64,000 nucleotides of DNA, taken from NCBI GenBank assembly GCA_020881915.1, contig JAJFPB010000001.1, forward strand, positions 6,200,001 through 6,264,000, in the 5' to 3' direction. The notes under the pieces were generated by a model that was not told the origin of the DNA, did no database searches, and was given only the letters and a program-made list of their open reading frames with translations. The DNA comes from Paramyrothecium sp. XJ0827. Lineage: Eukaryota; Ascomycota; Sordariomycetes; Hypocreales; Stachybotryaceae. The first letter of the stretch is position 1. The number at the start of each line of letters is the position of its first letter. Below, piece by piece: positions 40,223-51,418 of this stretch. The position numbers and the translations under genes were made by a program.

Positions 40223-41807
40223 ATGGCTGATGGTCTCTATCAATTGAGGCTCATCAGCAAACTTGCACCGGTGTCCTATGCTGCTCTGAGCTACGTGTGG
40301 GGTGGAGACAAGCTGCAAAAGACGACAATGAAGAACTATAAGCGCTGCTGCAAATCCATAGAATGGAGAGCTCTGCCTCGGACAACACAAGACGCTGTCA
40401 AAGTGGCTTGGCGGCTAGGCTTGACTATCTTTGGGTTGACTCTTGTGCATCATCCGATATGCTGACCTAGCAAAAGACATGGCCAAGATGCCATCCATAT
40501 ATGGACAAGCCGCTGTGACGATAGCTGCGGCACAGGCAACTCACGTGAACCATGGTTTCTTACACAATTTTGACACTTCCACATTGGATGCATCTACTGT
40601 TCGCTTATCATGCGACTACAAGGGAATCACGGGAGACATCTTCGTGATTACACAGCCGGTTTCGACATGGCTTGAGACCCCGACACTTTTCAGCAGAGCG
40701 CGGGCCTTTCAGGAAAGATGCTTGTCATACCTGCAATACACCAACGTTGATGTTGGCTGGGTATGTCGTTCCTCCGTCCACAACCACAGCATGTTCAAAG
40801 GCTGGAGTGAGACCTACGCCCACAGTAGCATTGGCCAGATTCTAAGACAAGAAGAGAAACTCATAAAGGAGTTCCCAGGGGTTTGCTTTGCGAAGCCGGA
40901 TGTGAGGCACCTCTGGGAACCCATCATTGGTGCTCTTTACAAAGATCCTAAGCAGACTAAGCTCCTAGTCTGGAGACAAATAATGGAATATTACACGCCG
41001 CTGAATCTAACTCACCCCGCCGATCGCATCCTTGCAATATCTGGTGTAGCCGAACTTTGTGGTGAGAAGTTGCAGGATGACTATTTTGCTGGACTATAGA
41101 TGTCTGACTTTCCAATGGCCTTAATTTGGCATGTCAAGGCTTACACTGAACACTTTCCACGCCCGACTCAGTACCAGGGCCCATCATGGTCATGGGCGTC
41201 CATGAACGGCCAAGTAGCCGGCTATTACTACGAGATTGTACGCGGCTTACCAGTACGGCGATATTTGGAGCTTGTCGAGTCCTTCATTCAACTCGCCGAT
41301 CCTCAGGCCCCTTACGGGGCTGTCTCGGTAGGTAAACTACATGTCCGGCGACGCCTTGGTCGCGGCACCAGAGATGGCTTCGAGAAGCTCACCTTTGAAG
41401 GAATCGAGGCGCTGGCAGTCCCGAATATCCGAGAACCTGAGATCATGAGCAAGAAAGTGGTGTCCGAAAAGCCCAAAATGGTGACCCTAGGGGGACAGTC
41501 TTCATCATTGAATGAGTCCATGGAGGTTTTCTTTCTTGAGATATTGTCAGTCGACTTCGACAATTTGAATTACGATGATGATTACAAGAGGCACTTCGCT
41601 AGCATCGGGCTGCTTCTTATAGAGGTCGATAATGAAGTGTCAAGCGGAAACATTCAGAACGAAGCAACGCGATGTTTTAGAAGAGCCGGGCTGTTTCTCA
41701 CAGATTCTCGGCTATGTCCAGGAGTAGCTAAACATGACTTGGAGACTAGGGGCGCTGGTGAGCTGTTTTTCGATGCCTACGAAGAGGCAACCATAGATTT
41801 AGTATAA
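40223..41807 (+). pseudogene. Decayed HET domain gene
   Basis: Reads as one HET-family protein only if three lesions are ignored. The first part gives YAALSYVWGG and LPRTTQDAVKVAWRLGL (HET core blocks 1-2). Near 40423 the frame shifts; the other frame then reads DYLWVDS, and near 40442 it shifts again into CIIRYADLAKDMAKMPSIYGQAAVTI, the third core block. Each shift is explained by loss of one base. The frame then runs to a TAG at 41097-41099, in YFAGL*MSDFPMALIWHV, where relatives have Trp (GLW), so TGG to TAG explains it. The C-terminal part (41100-41807) includes PSWSWASMNG, a common HET-protein motif. The N terminus also seems truncated. It is probably non-functional. Confidence 0.8.
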
Positions 41808-42005
41808 AAATTCATAAATTGTCTCCCCAGGGTGCAAGAACCTCCCATGGAGTCTGTAACAGCGGAGTCCTGATATCAAACTAACCGAAAAAAAAGGAAG
41901 AAAAAAAAGCCAATCATCACCTCGAGACTCCAGGACAACCAGGACTACTATAGCTCTACCATCACGCACAATGAAACGGCTCAGCCTAACTGGCTTCTAG
42001 AATTC

Positions 42006-44044
42006 TCACTGATGACATTTCAACTCTCTGGCGAAGATATCAGCAGCCTTCTCACCAATAGTGAAAGCCATTACTACCGTATTCGCGGCCATGTTAACGG
42101 GCACAACACTGAGGTCCGCAATCTTGAGGGATTCCACTCCGTAGACACCGAGTGCATGGTCAACAACGCCTCCTTCATCCTGCGGCGCCATCTTGCAGGT
42201 CCCGATTCCGTGCCAATTCTGTGCAAGGCTTCTTCGAACCCAGTCTGTGAGCACTTTCTCGTCTTCGGGCGTGTAAATAATGTCTTTGACGTCTGTTGGC
42301 AAATGAGCTTCCCTTTTCTTGGCGACAGCATCCGAGTCGGCATCAAAGGGAGGGTGCATGAAAGGGAGCTCTCCTCGGTACACCTCCAGGCGACGTACAA
42401 CTTCCCGCTGCTTCTTATATAGCCATTTGGCCATTGAGAGGTCGAAGTCAGCTTCGTCAGTCAAGATTCCGGTAATCAAGTCGATCTCATCTTCAGGAGT
42501 CGATCCTGAAATATGGACATGCCCGCGCGCGTATGGATAAAGGAGAAAGTTCCCAGTGCTTAAGAATCGCCCATCCTTGTTTTCTCCAGATAGGGGAGCG
42601 ATGAACCTGAAATTCATCAGTGACATTCATGACGGTTATAGAATCACTAACCCATTGGCAGTCGATATAGTACCGATTGGCCTGTTCTTGACATTTTTAA
42701 AGTCACGCTCCCAAAGCTCCATCGCCCTAGGTCCTAAAATCGCGTTGACTTCGTCATCAGTTGGGCGAACCTTGGATGTAATTTCGGCTGAGTTCCAAGC
42801 CAGCATGGGAGATTTCTGCTCCAGCAACTGCTGAAACGTGACGGCCCCACTAAGTATATCATCGTAGGTCTCATTGGGCTGTAGGCTAGTGTAATATGAG
42901 GCAAGCATGGTGTTGTGATCTTGGAAGCCGTTGCCAACCCCGGGTATATCAGCAATGACATCAACACCAGCAGCGCTCAGAACTTCCTGGCTACCCAACC
43001 CAGACCGCTCAAGCATCAATGGTGAACCCAGAGTGCCGCTAGCTACAACAACCAGCTTCTTTGCTCTGATTGTTTGGCTCTCGGTCCTGTTGTGGAACCT
43101 AGGTGTTCCACGAATCTCTACACCAACGGCCCGCCCCTCTTCCACAAGGACTCGGAGCACCTCATGCTCAACAAGCACGTGGAGGTTAGTGTGCTGACCG
43201 TCTTGAAGTCGAGGGTGTAAGTAGGCATGTGCAGCATCCGAGCGTATACCTTCAGGACTAATGTAGCGCAGGTTCTTTTGCACAGCATGGTTGGAGTCGA
43301 GGTCCTGAAGGTCGATCGATTCGGGTATGCCGACCTTGGAGGCTGCCTTGATAAATTGATCTTGAAGCTGGGTTGGGCCGTATGAGCTGTTTGAGATGAT
43401 GATGGGCCCATCGTAACCATGGACTTCCGACAGACCTGGGCCATTGTACGTTTCAAACTAGCGCAAATGAGCAATCGACTCTGCAAAACAACGAACCTCA
43501 CTATACCTTATTCATGTACGGCAATATCTCTTCGGCGGACCATCCTGGCATTGACCACCCATCAAGATCTTCCCGTTGAGGTCGAGTATAGGTTAACATA
43601 TTGATTGAAGAACCGCCGCCTAGAATACTTCCAGCCGGGACAATCTGAGCCCTATCAGCTATATTAGGCTCGGGCTTTCCTTGATATGTCATCATCCTAG
43701 GATTTGTCGTTCCCATGTTGAGAATGTTCTCCATGAAAAACAGCGGATTTGTCACGGTTGGGTCTTGCCAATTATTAGGGCCTCTCTCCACAACTAGGAT
43801 GGAGAGACTGGGAACTGTGTCACTGAGTCGCGCCGCTACCACAGACCCAGCAGTGCCACCTGGATAGTTTTTTAGCATCTGCAATCGAGAGCGGACTGTA
43901 GTGCTACTAACCTCCAGCGATAATCACGTCCACCTCGAGAAGGTCATTGGGGATCTGGGTGTAGATTCCACTGCCCATTGTTACTGAAACTGCAGTCACC
44001 AGGAAGCTGACAACAAGTGGTAGGCTGGCAGATTTTCCTTTCAT
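42006..44044 (-). CDS. GMC-family FAD-dependent alcohol oxidase
   Basis: Glucose-methanol-choline oxidoreductase, FAD-dependent. Four exons: 44044-43912, 43859-43507, 43457-42652 and 42606-42006, giving 630 aa. The first intron lies inside the dinucleotide-binding motif, joining VDVIIAGG to GTAGSVVAARL. Family signatures follow: VPAGSILGGGSSINML, ASGTLGSPLMLERSG, and the catalytic His in NWHGIGTCKM with Asn in MAANTVVMAFTIG near the C terminus. The start is uncertain. The family usually begins near GIYTQIPxxLLEVDVII, and a Met at 43978 (MGSGIYTQIP) fits that and gives 608 aa. I give 44044 because an in-frame signal-peptide-like stretch (MKGKSASLPLVVSFLVTAVS) precedes it. No C-terminal peroxisomal SKL. 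It is closest in style to alcohol-oxidase-like members; the substrate is unknown. Confidence 0.85.
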
Positions 44045-44782
44045 GAAGTGCATAGATGGACTTGAAAGAAGGACGATGGATAGGCTCATGCCAAAATATG
44101 GGGAGTGGGTGCTCCCTTTATTGATCAAACCTATGGAGTTATTAAGTCCGGATGCAAGTAAGATGCATTGTGGGCTGCTATGATGAATCCTGTTAGCTCA
44201 AACGCAGCCAAGCTGGACTAAGCATTAGTATAATACCACTAGAGGCGGGGCCATACAAGCAATCACACCTCGTGCATGTTAATTAGCAGAAGAGGCATTT
44301 GTGCGCGCAGAAGCTGACTGAAATGAAATGTTGTCTGATTGACTTTGTGGGGCAAGTTAGTCGATGCAACTGAATCAAGCACGAGCACCAATCAACAGCT
44401 CTAACATCAACATAAGTTCTTGTGCCACCAGATGCCGCTTAGTTACATCTGGTTCTTCGGTACAGCAGAAGGCAAGGATACTAGACATGCCTTGCGAGGG
44501 CCATCCCCACGCTGCCATGCAAAGCCTTCCAGATCCTCCCGCACTAGCCGCCAACAAGAAGGGGTCAAATGGTCTAATCAGCCACTAACATAGAAACCAC
44601 GGCAATAATTAGTGATAGAATGCAAACTTACCCAAGTAGCTAACTATGCGATTGGGAAGCCCGAGGACATGCATTACATTTCTAACAAGAGTAAAACTGT
44701 AAGATTGGGACGGAGCACTAGGTAATGAATATGCCAGGCACAGTCAACATTCGCCCTATGAAGCCAATAGCAAGTAGACTCA

Positions 44783-44850
44783 AGAGGAAAAAATAAGGAA
44801 AATAGAAGGGAAATAGAAGAAAAATAGAAAGAAAAATAGAAGAAAGAAAC
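44783..44850. repeat. Purine-rich low-complexity tract (GAAATAGAA-like units)
   Basis: About 68 bp made of imperfect repeats of AAATAGAAG and AAAATAGAA, nearly free of C. It is likely a degenerate microsatellite. Confidence 0.6.
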
Positions 44851-45431
44851 ATAATTAAGTATGGTCATTAAAAAGTAGGAACTAAGATAAGTATTAAGAT
44901 TTCAAGCGATAAAACGCAAGCAAATTACTGGATAAAAAACATAATACATTGCATTGAATAGGCCGCCAAAAAGATTTCTATGAAGTCCGGAATCGAAGGG
45001 CCTGATTGACATGTCGTGACAATGTGAGTGAGATTTGCATGTTCGTTGCTCCGTTTCTGATACCGGCGAGTCATGTCGGCAAACCGCCATATGCCGTGCG
45101 TTTCAGCTCCGCCCGTCAAGTTCACCGTTGAAAAGTCCCACGCCGTGATTGTTGCTGATTAAATTCTGGCTACCCACGTCGGACGGTTGGTAATACGAAG
45201 AGGCTAAGATTGAGGAGTTTGGCTTTGTGCCGTCGCGACAGACGGCCCGGCCCGCAGACCCACCAGGGACGGCGACGGCGTCAACTTCCGGGACCCATTT
45301 ACAGCCGGTTTTGTGCGCCACTTGTCTAGCTAAGTGGGCGTCAATCATCGAAAGGGCGCATTCTTGACTTGGACCACGCAAAGGGCGCTTTGAACATGCC
45401 CAAACTCCGGCAAACGTCGCGCAATGCCAAC

Positions 45432-45437
45432 TATAAA
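45432..45437 (+). promoter_or_regulatory. TATA box of indoleamine 2,3-dioxygenase gene
   Basis: TATAAA lies about 100 bp upstream of the ATG at 45536. The leader between them is pyrimidine-rich and ends in a CCACC-type start context. Confidence 0.5.
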
Positions 45438-45535
45438 ATGCCACTCGTAGCGAGTTTTGGTTACCGTTTACATCCCATTTTTTATTCTGCATTTTCGCAC
45501 ACATTGCTATCGAGTTACCGCAGCCCCAAACCACC

Positions 45536-46844
45536 ATGTCTTCCGCTCGTGAGCTTATAGAGCGGTATGGGCTTTCCGAGACATACGGCTTCCTTCCTGA
45601 GCATCCCCCACTCGAGTCTTTCGAAGAAAAGTACTACGGACCATGGGACGAACTCATAGTAGATCTACCGCAACTTGTCAGTTCACGGACATTGAACCAA
45701 AAGATCGCAGCACTACCGCTACTATCCACTGAGAAGCTGGTCTCTGAAGCGGAGTTCCAGCGGGCGTATGTGGTGCTCTCTTACTTGATGCATGCGCTTA
45801 TTTGGGGCGGCCGAGACGATGGCAAGGCAACGGAGCTTATTCCACCACAACTTGCAGAGCCTTATCTGTCGGTTTGTGAAAGACTTGGGATGCAACAAGT
45901 GCTCAGCTACGCCGGTCTCTGTCTGTGGAACTGGAAGGCACGTGCAGGCGAGGAAAGGCCCAAAGATGGCTTCTACGAGCTTCCACAGCTCGACTCAATT
46001 GGGTCCTTCATGAACTCTCGGGGTGAAAATGCTTTCTATCACGTTCCTGTGCTGATCGAAGCTGAAGCTGGGCCCCTGGTCAGCGAGCTGCTCAGGGCTG
46101 TCGATGATGCAGCCAAGGAAGACATCAATGGTGTCACAAAAGCATTGTCCCACACGGCAGTGGTTTTTGAGAGGATGGTGAAGCACCTACCTAAGCTATA
46201 TACCCCGCTCGATGCAGACATGTTCTACCACCAGTTGCGCCCGTATCTTGCTGGCGGCAAGGGCATGGAAGACAAAGGGCTACCACGTGGGTTCGTCTTC
46301 CAGAAGAGTGACGGGTCAGAGCTGGCATTCAAGCACATTGGCGGAAGCGCGGCGCAGAGCAGTGTGTTTCACTTCCTCGACATGGTTCTCGGTGTTGAGC
46401 ACAAGGGGCCAAACGACGGTTCAACGTCGATATTCCAGGTTAGTGGTGCGGAGCGGTCGTCGGCCAGGGAAAGCTAATGATCAATCACAGGAAATGCGAA
46501 AATACATGCCGAGGAGTCATCGCGACTTTCTCAGTGCTGCGTCTCAGCTGCCCTCAATACGCTCGTTTGTCCAACGCCATTCTTCCAATGCTGAACTGTG
46601 CCAAGCATTCGATGCGGCCCTGAAACAACTTCGGACCTGGCGCAGCACTCACATCGCCGTGGTATCCAAGTATGTTGTCCGACCGGCGAGGCAGGCAGCG
46701 CAGACTCAACGGCACAGCGATGGCGCAACCCCTGGAACGACAGATTTCGAGGCTGCGGACGGGGAGGAGCTTCAGGGCACGGCTGGCTCAGCGCTGATAC
46801 CGTTTTTGAAGCAGTCAAGGGACGAGACTACAGTGCTGGCGTAG
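45536..46844 (+). CDS. Indoleamine 2,3-dioxygenase (tryptophan to N-formylkynurenine)
   Basis: Heme enzyme that opens the indole ring of tryptophan, the first step of the kynurenine route to NAD or tryptophan breakdown. 418 aa from two exons (45536-46438, 46491-46844); the 52-bp intron has GTTAGT/ACAG ends and joins SIFQ to EMRKYMPRSHRDFL. Family features are the N-terminal GFLPEHPPLESF, the heme-pocket segment IGGSAAQSSVFHFLD, and the proximal heme ligand His355 in RSTHIAVVSKYV. The C-terminal DFEAADGEELQGTAGSALIPFLKQSRDET matches the usual IDO end. The length is normal for fungal IDO, of which there are often several paralogues per genome; this copy could be catabolic or NAD-biosynthetic. 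It is divergent from the GMC oxidase. Confidence 0.93.
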
Positions 46845-47485
46845 GGATTGTGGCAGCCTTTGTTACAGCACACACAACCGACACAAGAAGCGTATTTAGA
46901 CGATGGTTGCACTCTCAACGTCTTGGGTGTGTGGAGCACAGCACAGCACAGTACAGTAGCCTAGAGTATTTCTGGACCTATGGCGCGACAAGGTCGTACC
47001 ACAGAATACCATGTAATTGTTATGCGTTTTGGGATAATGACCGGGATCCTTGACCACTTTCGCCACTGGGGCCCCCGCAATCCAGCATGGGAAACTCGCA
47101 GCCTGCTGTTTGTACAGCGCGGTCTGCGATGCTGTTTGCGCACGCATCGAGGCCCAAACGGAATGGATCATTCTCCGCATCGGGGCTGAGCTGCATTGTT
47201 ATCCTAGAAGCGAACACTCCTTTTGGGCGTGAGTCACGTAGCAATGCAGACGAGTGTCAATCCTTTCTCTGGCAGCAGACCTCGATCCTCACGTGCACGA
47301 ATTCACCCATGGCCTGGCCACTGAAGGATCCGCGGGTGCGGCCCTTTTCCCGTTGATCTCTTCCCTCTGGACCCTCTGCTCCGATAGCGTAATCAGCCTG
47401 TCCCTCAATAGCGGGGAAGCGAGAATCGAAATACCCTGTCTGTCTGCGCACTCCCGTGAAGGTCAAACATCAACCATCTGTCGAA
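46845..47485. other. Intergenic region
   Basis: 3' flank of the dioxygenase gene and promoter of the ankyrin-type gene. Many short open frames overlap on both strands without motifs. Confidence 0.4.
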
Positions 47486-49413
47486 ATGCCCCAAACTACG
47501 TTCGCGAGAGTCCCGCCAGATTGCGTGGGCCTTATTCTCGAGAAGTACGTTGAGTATGATGGAGACGGCCACGCCACGAATCTTTGTCATCTCACGAAGC
47601 TGCGGCTTGTTTGCCGTAAGTCCTGTCGCGGGCCGCCATACTGCTCTGCTCTGCCCAGTACTGAATGCGTGCGTCAGGCACCTTTGACAATGAAATAATG
47701 AGTCTCCTTTGCCTCCGCGGCTTACTCTGGAAGATGAGAAGCGAGTCCCCGTACAGCGCATGCACGCGGACGGGGAGACACCCGCGGTCAGCACGCTGCA
47801 TGCTACCAAGAAAAGGAGATGCAGCCTCTTTCCTGGCACGATGCATCCTGATGCAGCGCTCGTTGAACGACCACTTGCCCTGGAATGCGAATCTCTTCAC
47901 TTGCCTGCGCGACATTGTCGACAAAATCATGGCCGACATGAAAGTCCAAACCAGCGACAATCTGCAGCTGGAGTTTCTTGCGTTGCTGTGCCGCGCGGCA
48001 CTACCCCGAGCCTGTGACACAGTCGAGCTGGATCTCAGCAGCGGCAGGTATCTTCGATGCGACAGGAATGAAGTCAAAACTCCCGTCACCCGTGATGTAA
48101 CCATCTGGGACATACTGTGTCCGGCAACCCAGGCATTACTGTTTCCCCCCGACAAACACATCACCGAGGGCCCTTTTGAGAGGCATGTGCTCGTCGCCCG
48201 CATACTCCTCCGGGACCCAACCGTCGACAGCACGCTGCGCTCGATGTTGTTGGAAAAGGGCCCCAAAGCCTTGTCTAGCCACAAGAAGCGGCCGTTGCTG
48301 GGCGGGTTTCTTGAAGCTGCCATTAGATCTCGAAACGTGGACCTTGTTTGTTTTCTGTTATCGCACGATGTCGACATCACTGGCTACAAAACAAAGGAAG
48401 ACGATGAAAATCGGAAGGCTAAAGATCCGACCTACGACCGTTATTTTCTCGAGCTGGCTGTGCAAGTTGGTGATCCCGACATCGTCGAGACTTTTCTTGA
48501 GCGACATTTCGGAAAGGGCGTGAAGCTCCAACCACTGATTCTGGACGCCGTTTGCCTTGGCCACGCAAAGGTTGCTTGGCAGCTACTCAATCATTGTTTC
48601 CCCGCGGACGAGCGACTCAACTCTGAGTACTTTACGGTGACAGAGTACGGATATTCGAGGCAGAAATCAACAGCTGAATATTTCTACGATTTTCACGAGA
48701 AGAAATGCGCCAAGGTGCTTGGTTGGGCTCTCATAGAGGCATGCCATCATCGGGACGCCGCCTGCGTATCCGCTCTGCTCTCCTGCCAAGCCACCTCGAA
48801 AGCCCCAGAGTTTGTGGGGGATTGGAACGACTGGAGTCTTTCCAGGATCCAGAGCCAGTGGGAAGCCCGAAGCCGCAGAGGCCTGAAATACGACGACCTC
48901 TTGCCGGTCATGATAGCCGCAAACAACCGAGATATGGACATCCTGAAGCTCCTCCTCGACCACGGAGCCAACCCCCATGCGGAGCTGTACTACTTGAAGG
49001 GCGACACACAACTGTATCCCTCACTGCCTTCAGGGAGGTCTCAGGCCAAAGTGGGAACCGAGCCGTTACGTGTGTGCGCGTGTAGGGGCGACACGCAAAT
49101 GGCTAACCTGCTATTTGATGCTGGCTTCAGCCTCACCCCACGCGGGTGGTTATACTTTGCAGACCTGTTCGCGCAAAGGCATCCTTCTCTCTCCCTGCCT
49201 GAGGATGTAAACAGCACCACTTGTTGGGAGACGCGTCTTGTTGTGGTGCAGCAGTTTTGGCGTTGGCTAGCCGAGAGAGGGGTCTTGAATAGAGACAAGT
49301 TGCTCATGGAGGTGGACTTGATGTCGGCGCAAACTATGGAAGGGACCTACCGTTGGGCTTCAGAGCCGGATGAGATGAAGGGGTTTCTGCTAAGGTGCTT
49401 TGACGGAGTATGA
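47486..49413 (+). CDS. Ankyrin-repeat-type protein, F-box-like N terminus
   Basis: 621 aa from exon 1 (47486-47615, MPQTTFARVPPDCVGLIL...) and exon 2 (47678-49413). The intron has a GTAAGT donor and GTCAG acceptor, joining LRLVC to RTFDNEIM. The opening resembles a degenerate F-box (VPPDCVGLILEKYVEYD...LRLVCRTF). At least two clear ankyrin-type helix pairs are visible: AAIRSRNVDLVCFLLSHDVD (~270-290) and MIAANNRDMDILKLLLDHGANPH (~465-488), with more diverged repeats (ELAVQVGDPDIVETFL; RVCACRGDTQMANLLFDAGF). Such proteins bind other proteins, often as substrate adaptors. No enzymatic domain is seen. A search of the ankyrin profile would settle the repeat number. Partner unknown. Confidence 0.8.
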
Positions 49414-50533
49414 GAGTGCAGCAACCGTAGGGAAACAGGAGCATCATCGTGTGCCATGAGATCCCATTTAACGTTACGAGAGGCCCGGGTGGCTTCATTT
49501 ATGCATTGATGACCATAGAAAAGCATAGATTCTGAACATCCTCTAGATCATTCCTTTCGTCACTTCTTGACGCGCGTCAAGTTTCAAAGATTATCGAGCT
49601 CATGCTCATTTCAAACGAATTTACGACGAAAGAAACTCCAATTTTCTGAGCCCAAGTAGAGTACTTTGAGCCTCTGAAAAGAACTCAAAAGTCTCTAGAG
49701 AGACTCTGCGGTAACATCCCTTCACGTAGGGTGTGGGCGAATGGCCCAGTCGCTAATGTTCAACGCAACATGCCGCGACAATGGCATCATTCATATAATC
49801 CTAGCCGTCCTACAAAATTTTCGTTCGTCAACAGAGGGAGTTGATCTCGGCAGTCGTCTTCGGATATACGACCCGCCCGATCGGGGCGACGATCCAACCC
49901 TGCATCGGGGTCGCTGTACGAATGAGGAACTTCGGACATCTGCAGCCGCCGGCACCATCCGTGGGCGCGCGCACTACCCTGGTGCCTTGCATGCTCGATC
50001 GCTGACGGAGTAACGCCGTTCCGCCATTGGGGTATGTGCCGAGACGATAATACACAATGAATTAGAGCGATTGTTAATTTCCCCGAGCCGGAGGTCTGGC
50101 TAAGTCCTGGCATCATCCATTGGCCTGGGCTGGTAGAAGAGAGCGTTTTCATGATGAAGGGAGATTCCCAAGCCAGAAATTAAATGACGATGGCGTCGCA
50201 GTTCCTCCTTCTCATGTAGATGAGCACGGAGGAAGTGGCTGAGAGGGGATAGCGGCAGTATGCAATTGGGCGAGAAATGATGTTTTCACCCGGTATTTTC
50301 ATGATTGCCAGCAAACGAATCTCTAGCAATGTTTCGTCTTGAGGAGTGCCTACCTGAAAGCTTCTTGGGTTTATTCCACGAATGATCCCTTCCCTCAATA
50401 TCGAGCCATAAAACATGTAGAAGACGATTCATGATAAATAGCGGTGACTGGCCCCATCTGAGTGACTGCTTTCCCTTCCGCCAGCAAGCAGAACAAGCAG
50501 TATCTCAAAGACCACCATCCCCAGCCGGAAATC
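49414..50533. other. Long intergenic region
   Basis: About 1.1 kb before the proline-rich secreted protein gene. Short open frames near 49741-50013 and on the minus strand (50152-49787) have no supporting features. No RNA gene is recognised. Confidence 0.4.
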
Positions 50534-50827
50534 ATGCAGCTCAAGACTCTCATCGTCTCTACGGCCCTCGGCCTAGCAACCTTTGTTGCGGCCGTTCCCG
50601 TTGTGGCCCCGCCCTCTTCGTCCATTGTCCTCCCTCCCAAGCCGACTGGCGGCCCTCCTCTGCCTCCCAAGCCAAGCGCAACGGCTCCCGTTCCGCCCAA
50701 GCCCACTTTTACCATTCCCGTTCCCCCCAAGCCGACCTGGACCAAGCCCGCCCCTCCCCCGAAGCCGTCCTCGACCAAGGTTGTTCCTCCCAAGCCCACC
50801 AAGTCGGCTGCTCTCGAGGACGAGTAA
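50534..50827 (+). CDS. Small secreted proline-rich protein (PPKP repeats)
   Basis: 97 aa, intronless. The signal peptide MQLKTLIVSTALGLATFVAA (cleavage around residues 18-20) precedes a Pro/Lys/Thr/Ser-rich mature chain with seven copies of (L/V/P)PPKP at roughly regular spacing, ending ALEDE. It contains no cysteine. The repeat resembles cell-wall-associated or extensin-like proline-rich fungal proteins. I start at the Met directly before the signal peptide, not at an upstream Met (50462). The opposite strand carries a 191-codon shadow frame. It is probably secreted, possibly O-mannosylated on Ser/Thr. Function unknown. Confidence 0.75.
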   Translation: MQLKTLIVSTALGLATFVAAVPVVAPPSSSIVLPPKPTGGPPLPPKPSATAPVPPKPTFTIPVPPKPTWTKPAPPPKPSSTKVVPPKPTKSAALEDE

Positions 50828-51418
50828 GCTCTGTCTAAGGAGCTCCGGGGTGAGTCTATCGCAGGTTCTTTGTACTCCAGAGCTGCATGAAACAACTTTG
50901 TCTCTCCGACGTCACATAAGTTCATGACATTACGACTTGAAGCTGACGGGTGTGGAACGTAAAAGGCCAAACCTCGTGTTGAGTCAAAGGAGTGAAATGC
51001 GTCATTCCGAAGAACACTAAGCCCTGCGAGACACGAGTCGGGATTTTATGAGGCCGATGAGCCGACGGATGACGGAGGGGTGGCTGGGAAGGGAACTCCC
51101 GAAGGGCGCGTGGTTCAGAAAGGGGGAGGTTAACTGGATGGAATGTGAGGCACGGAGCCGATTATTGTCTCTATCCATACGGCTCAGCTTATCAGATCTC
51201 CTCGAACTTTTAAGTGAGAATCAATCAGCCATGCGTTGCTTTGTCAGAGTTCCACATGGAATGAACGGTTTGTGCTAGTCGTGCAAAAGGGTGAGACACG
51301 AGGACTCACCTTTCCAACTATAAAGTGATCGTAACCATAACCTCCAAATTTGTTGTTCATCGCTAGTCACATCAAGGAAAAAACCCAATTCTCCACTGTT
51401 TGCTCGATCATCGAAATC
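50828..51418. other. Intergenic region between two secreted-protein genes
   Basis: 3' flank of the proline-rich gene and promoter of the cysteine-rich gene, including a TATA box. No other gene is recognised. Confidence 0.4.
51319..51324 (+). promoter_or_regulatory. TATA box of the cysteine-rich secreted protein gene
   Basis: TATAAA lies 95-100 bp before the ATG at 51419, in the sequence context ACTATAAAGTG. Confidence 0.45.

Larger units (their letters stand above)
44045..45535. other. Long divergent intergenic region
   Basis: Upstream region of the GMC oxidase (minus) and indoleamine 2,3-dioxygenase (plus). It contains an A/G-rich low-complexity tract (44783-44850) and a TATA box near 45432. 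A 144-codon minus-strand open frame (45537-45103) overlaps the dioxygenase promoter and has no motif. Confidence 0.45.

Noticed and set aside
36737..46844. Secondary-metabolite gene cluster
   Set aside because: P450, GMC oxidase and IDO are close together, but no backbone synthase, tailoring transferase or cluster regulator is in the window.
50395..50970. 191-codon minus-strand Gly-rich frame
   Set aside because: Complement of the PPKP-repeat secreted protein gene; the Gly repeat follows from the Pro codons on the other strand.
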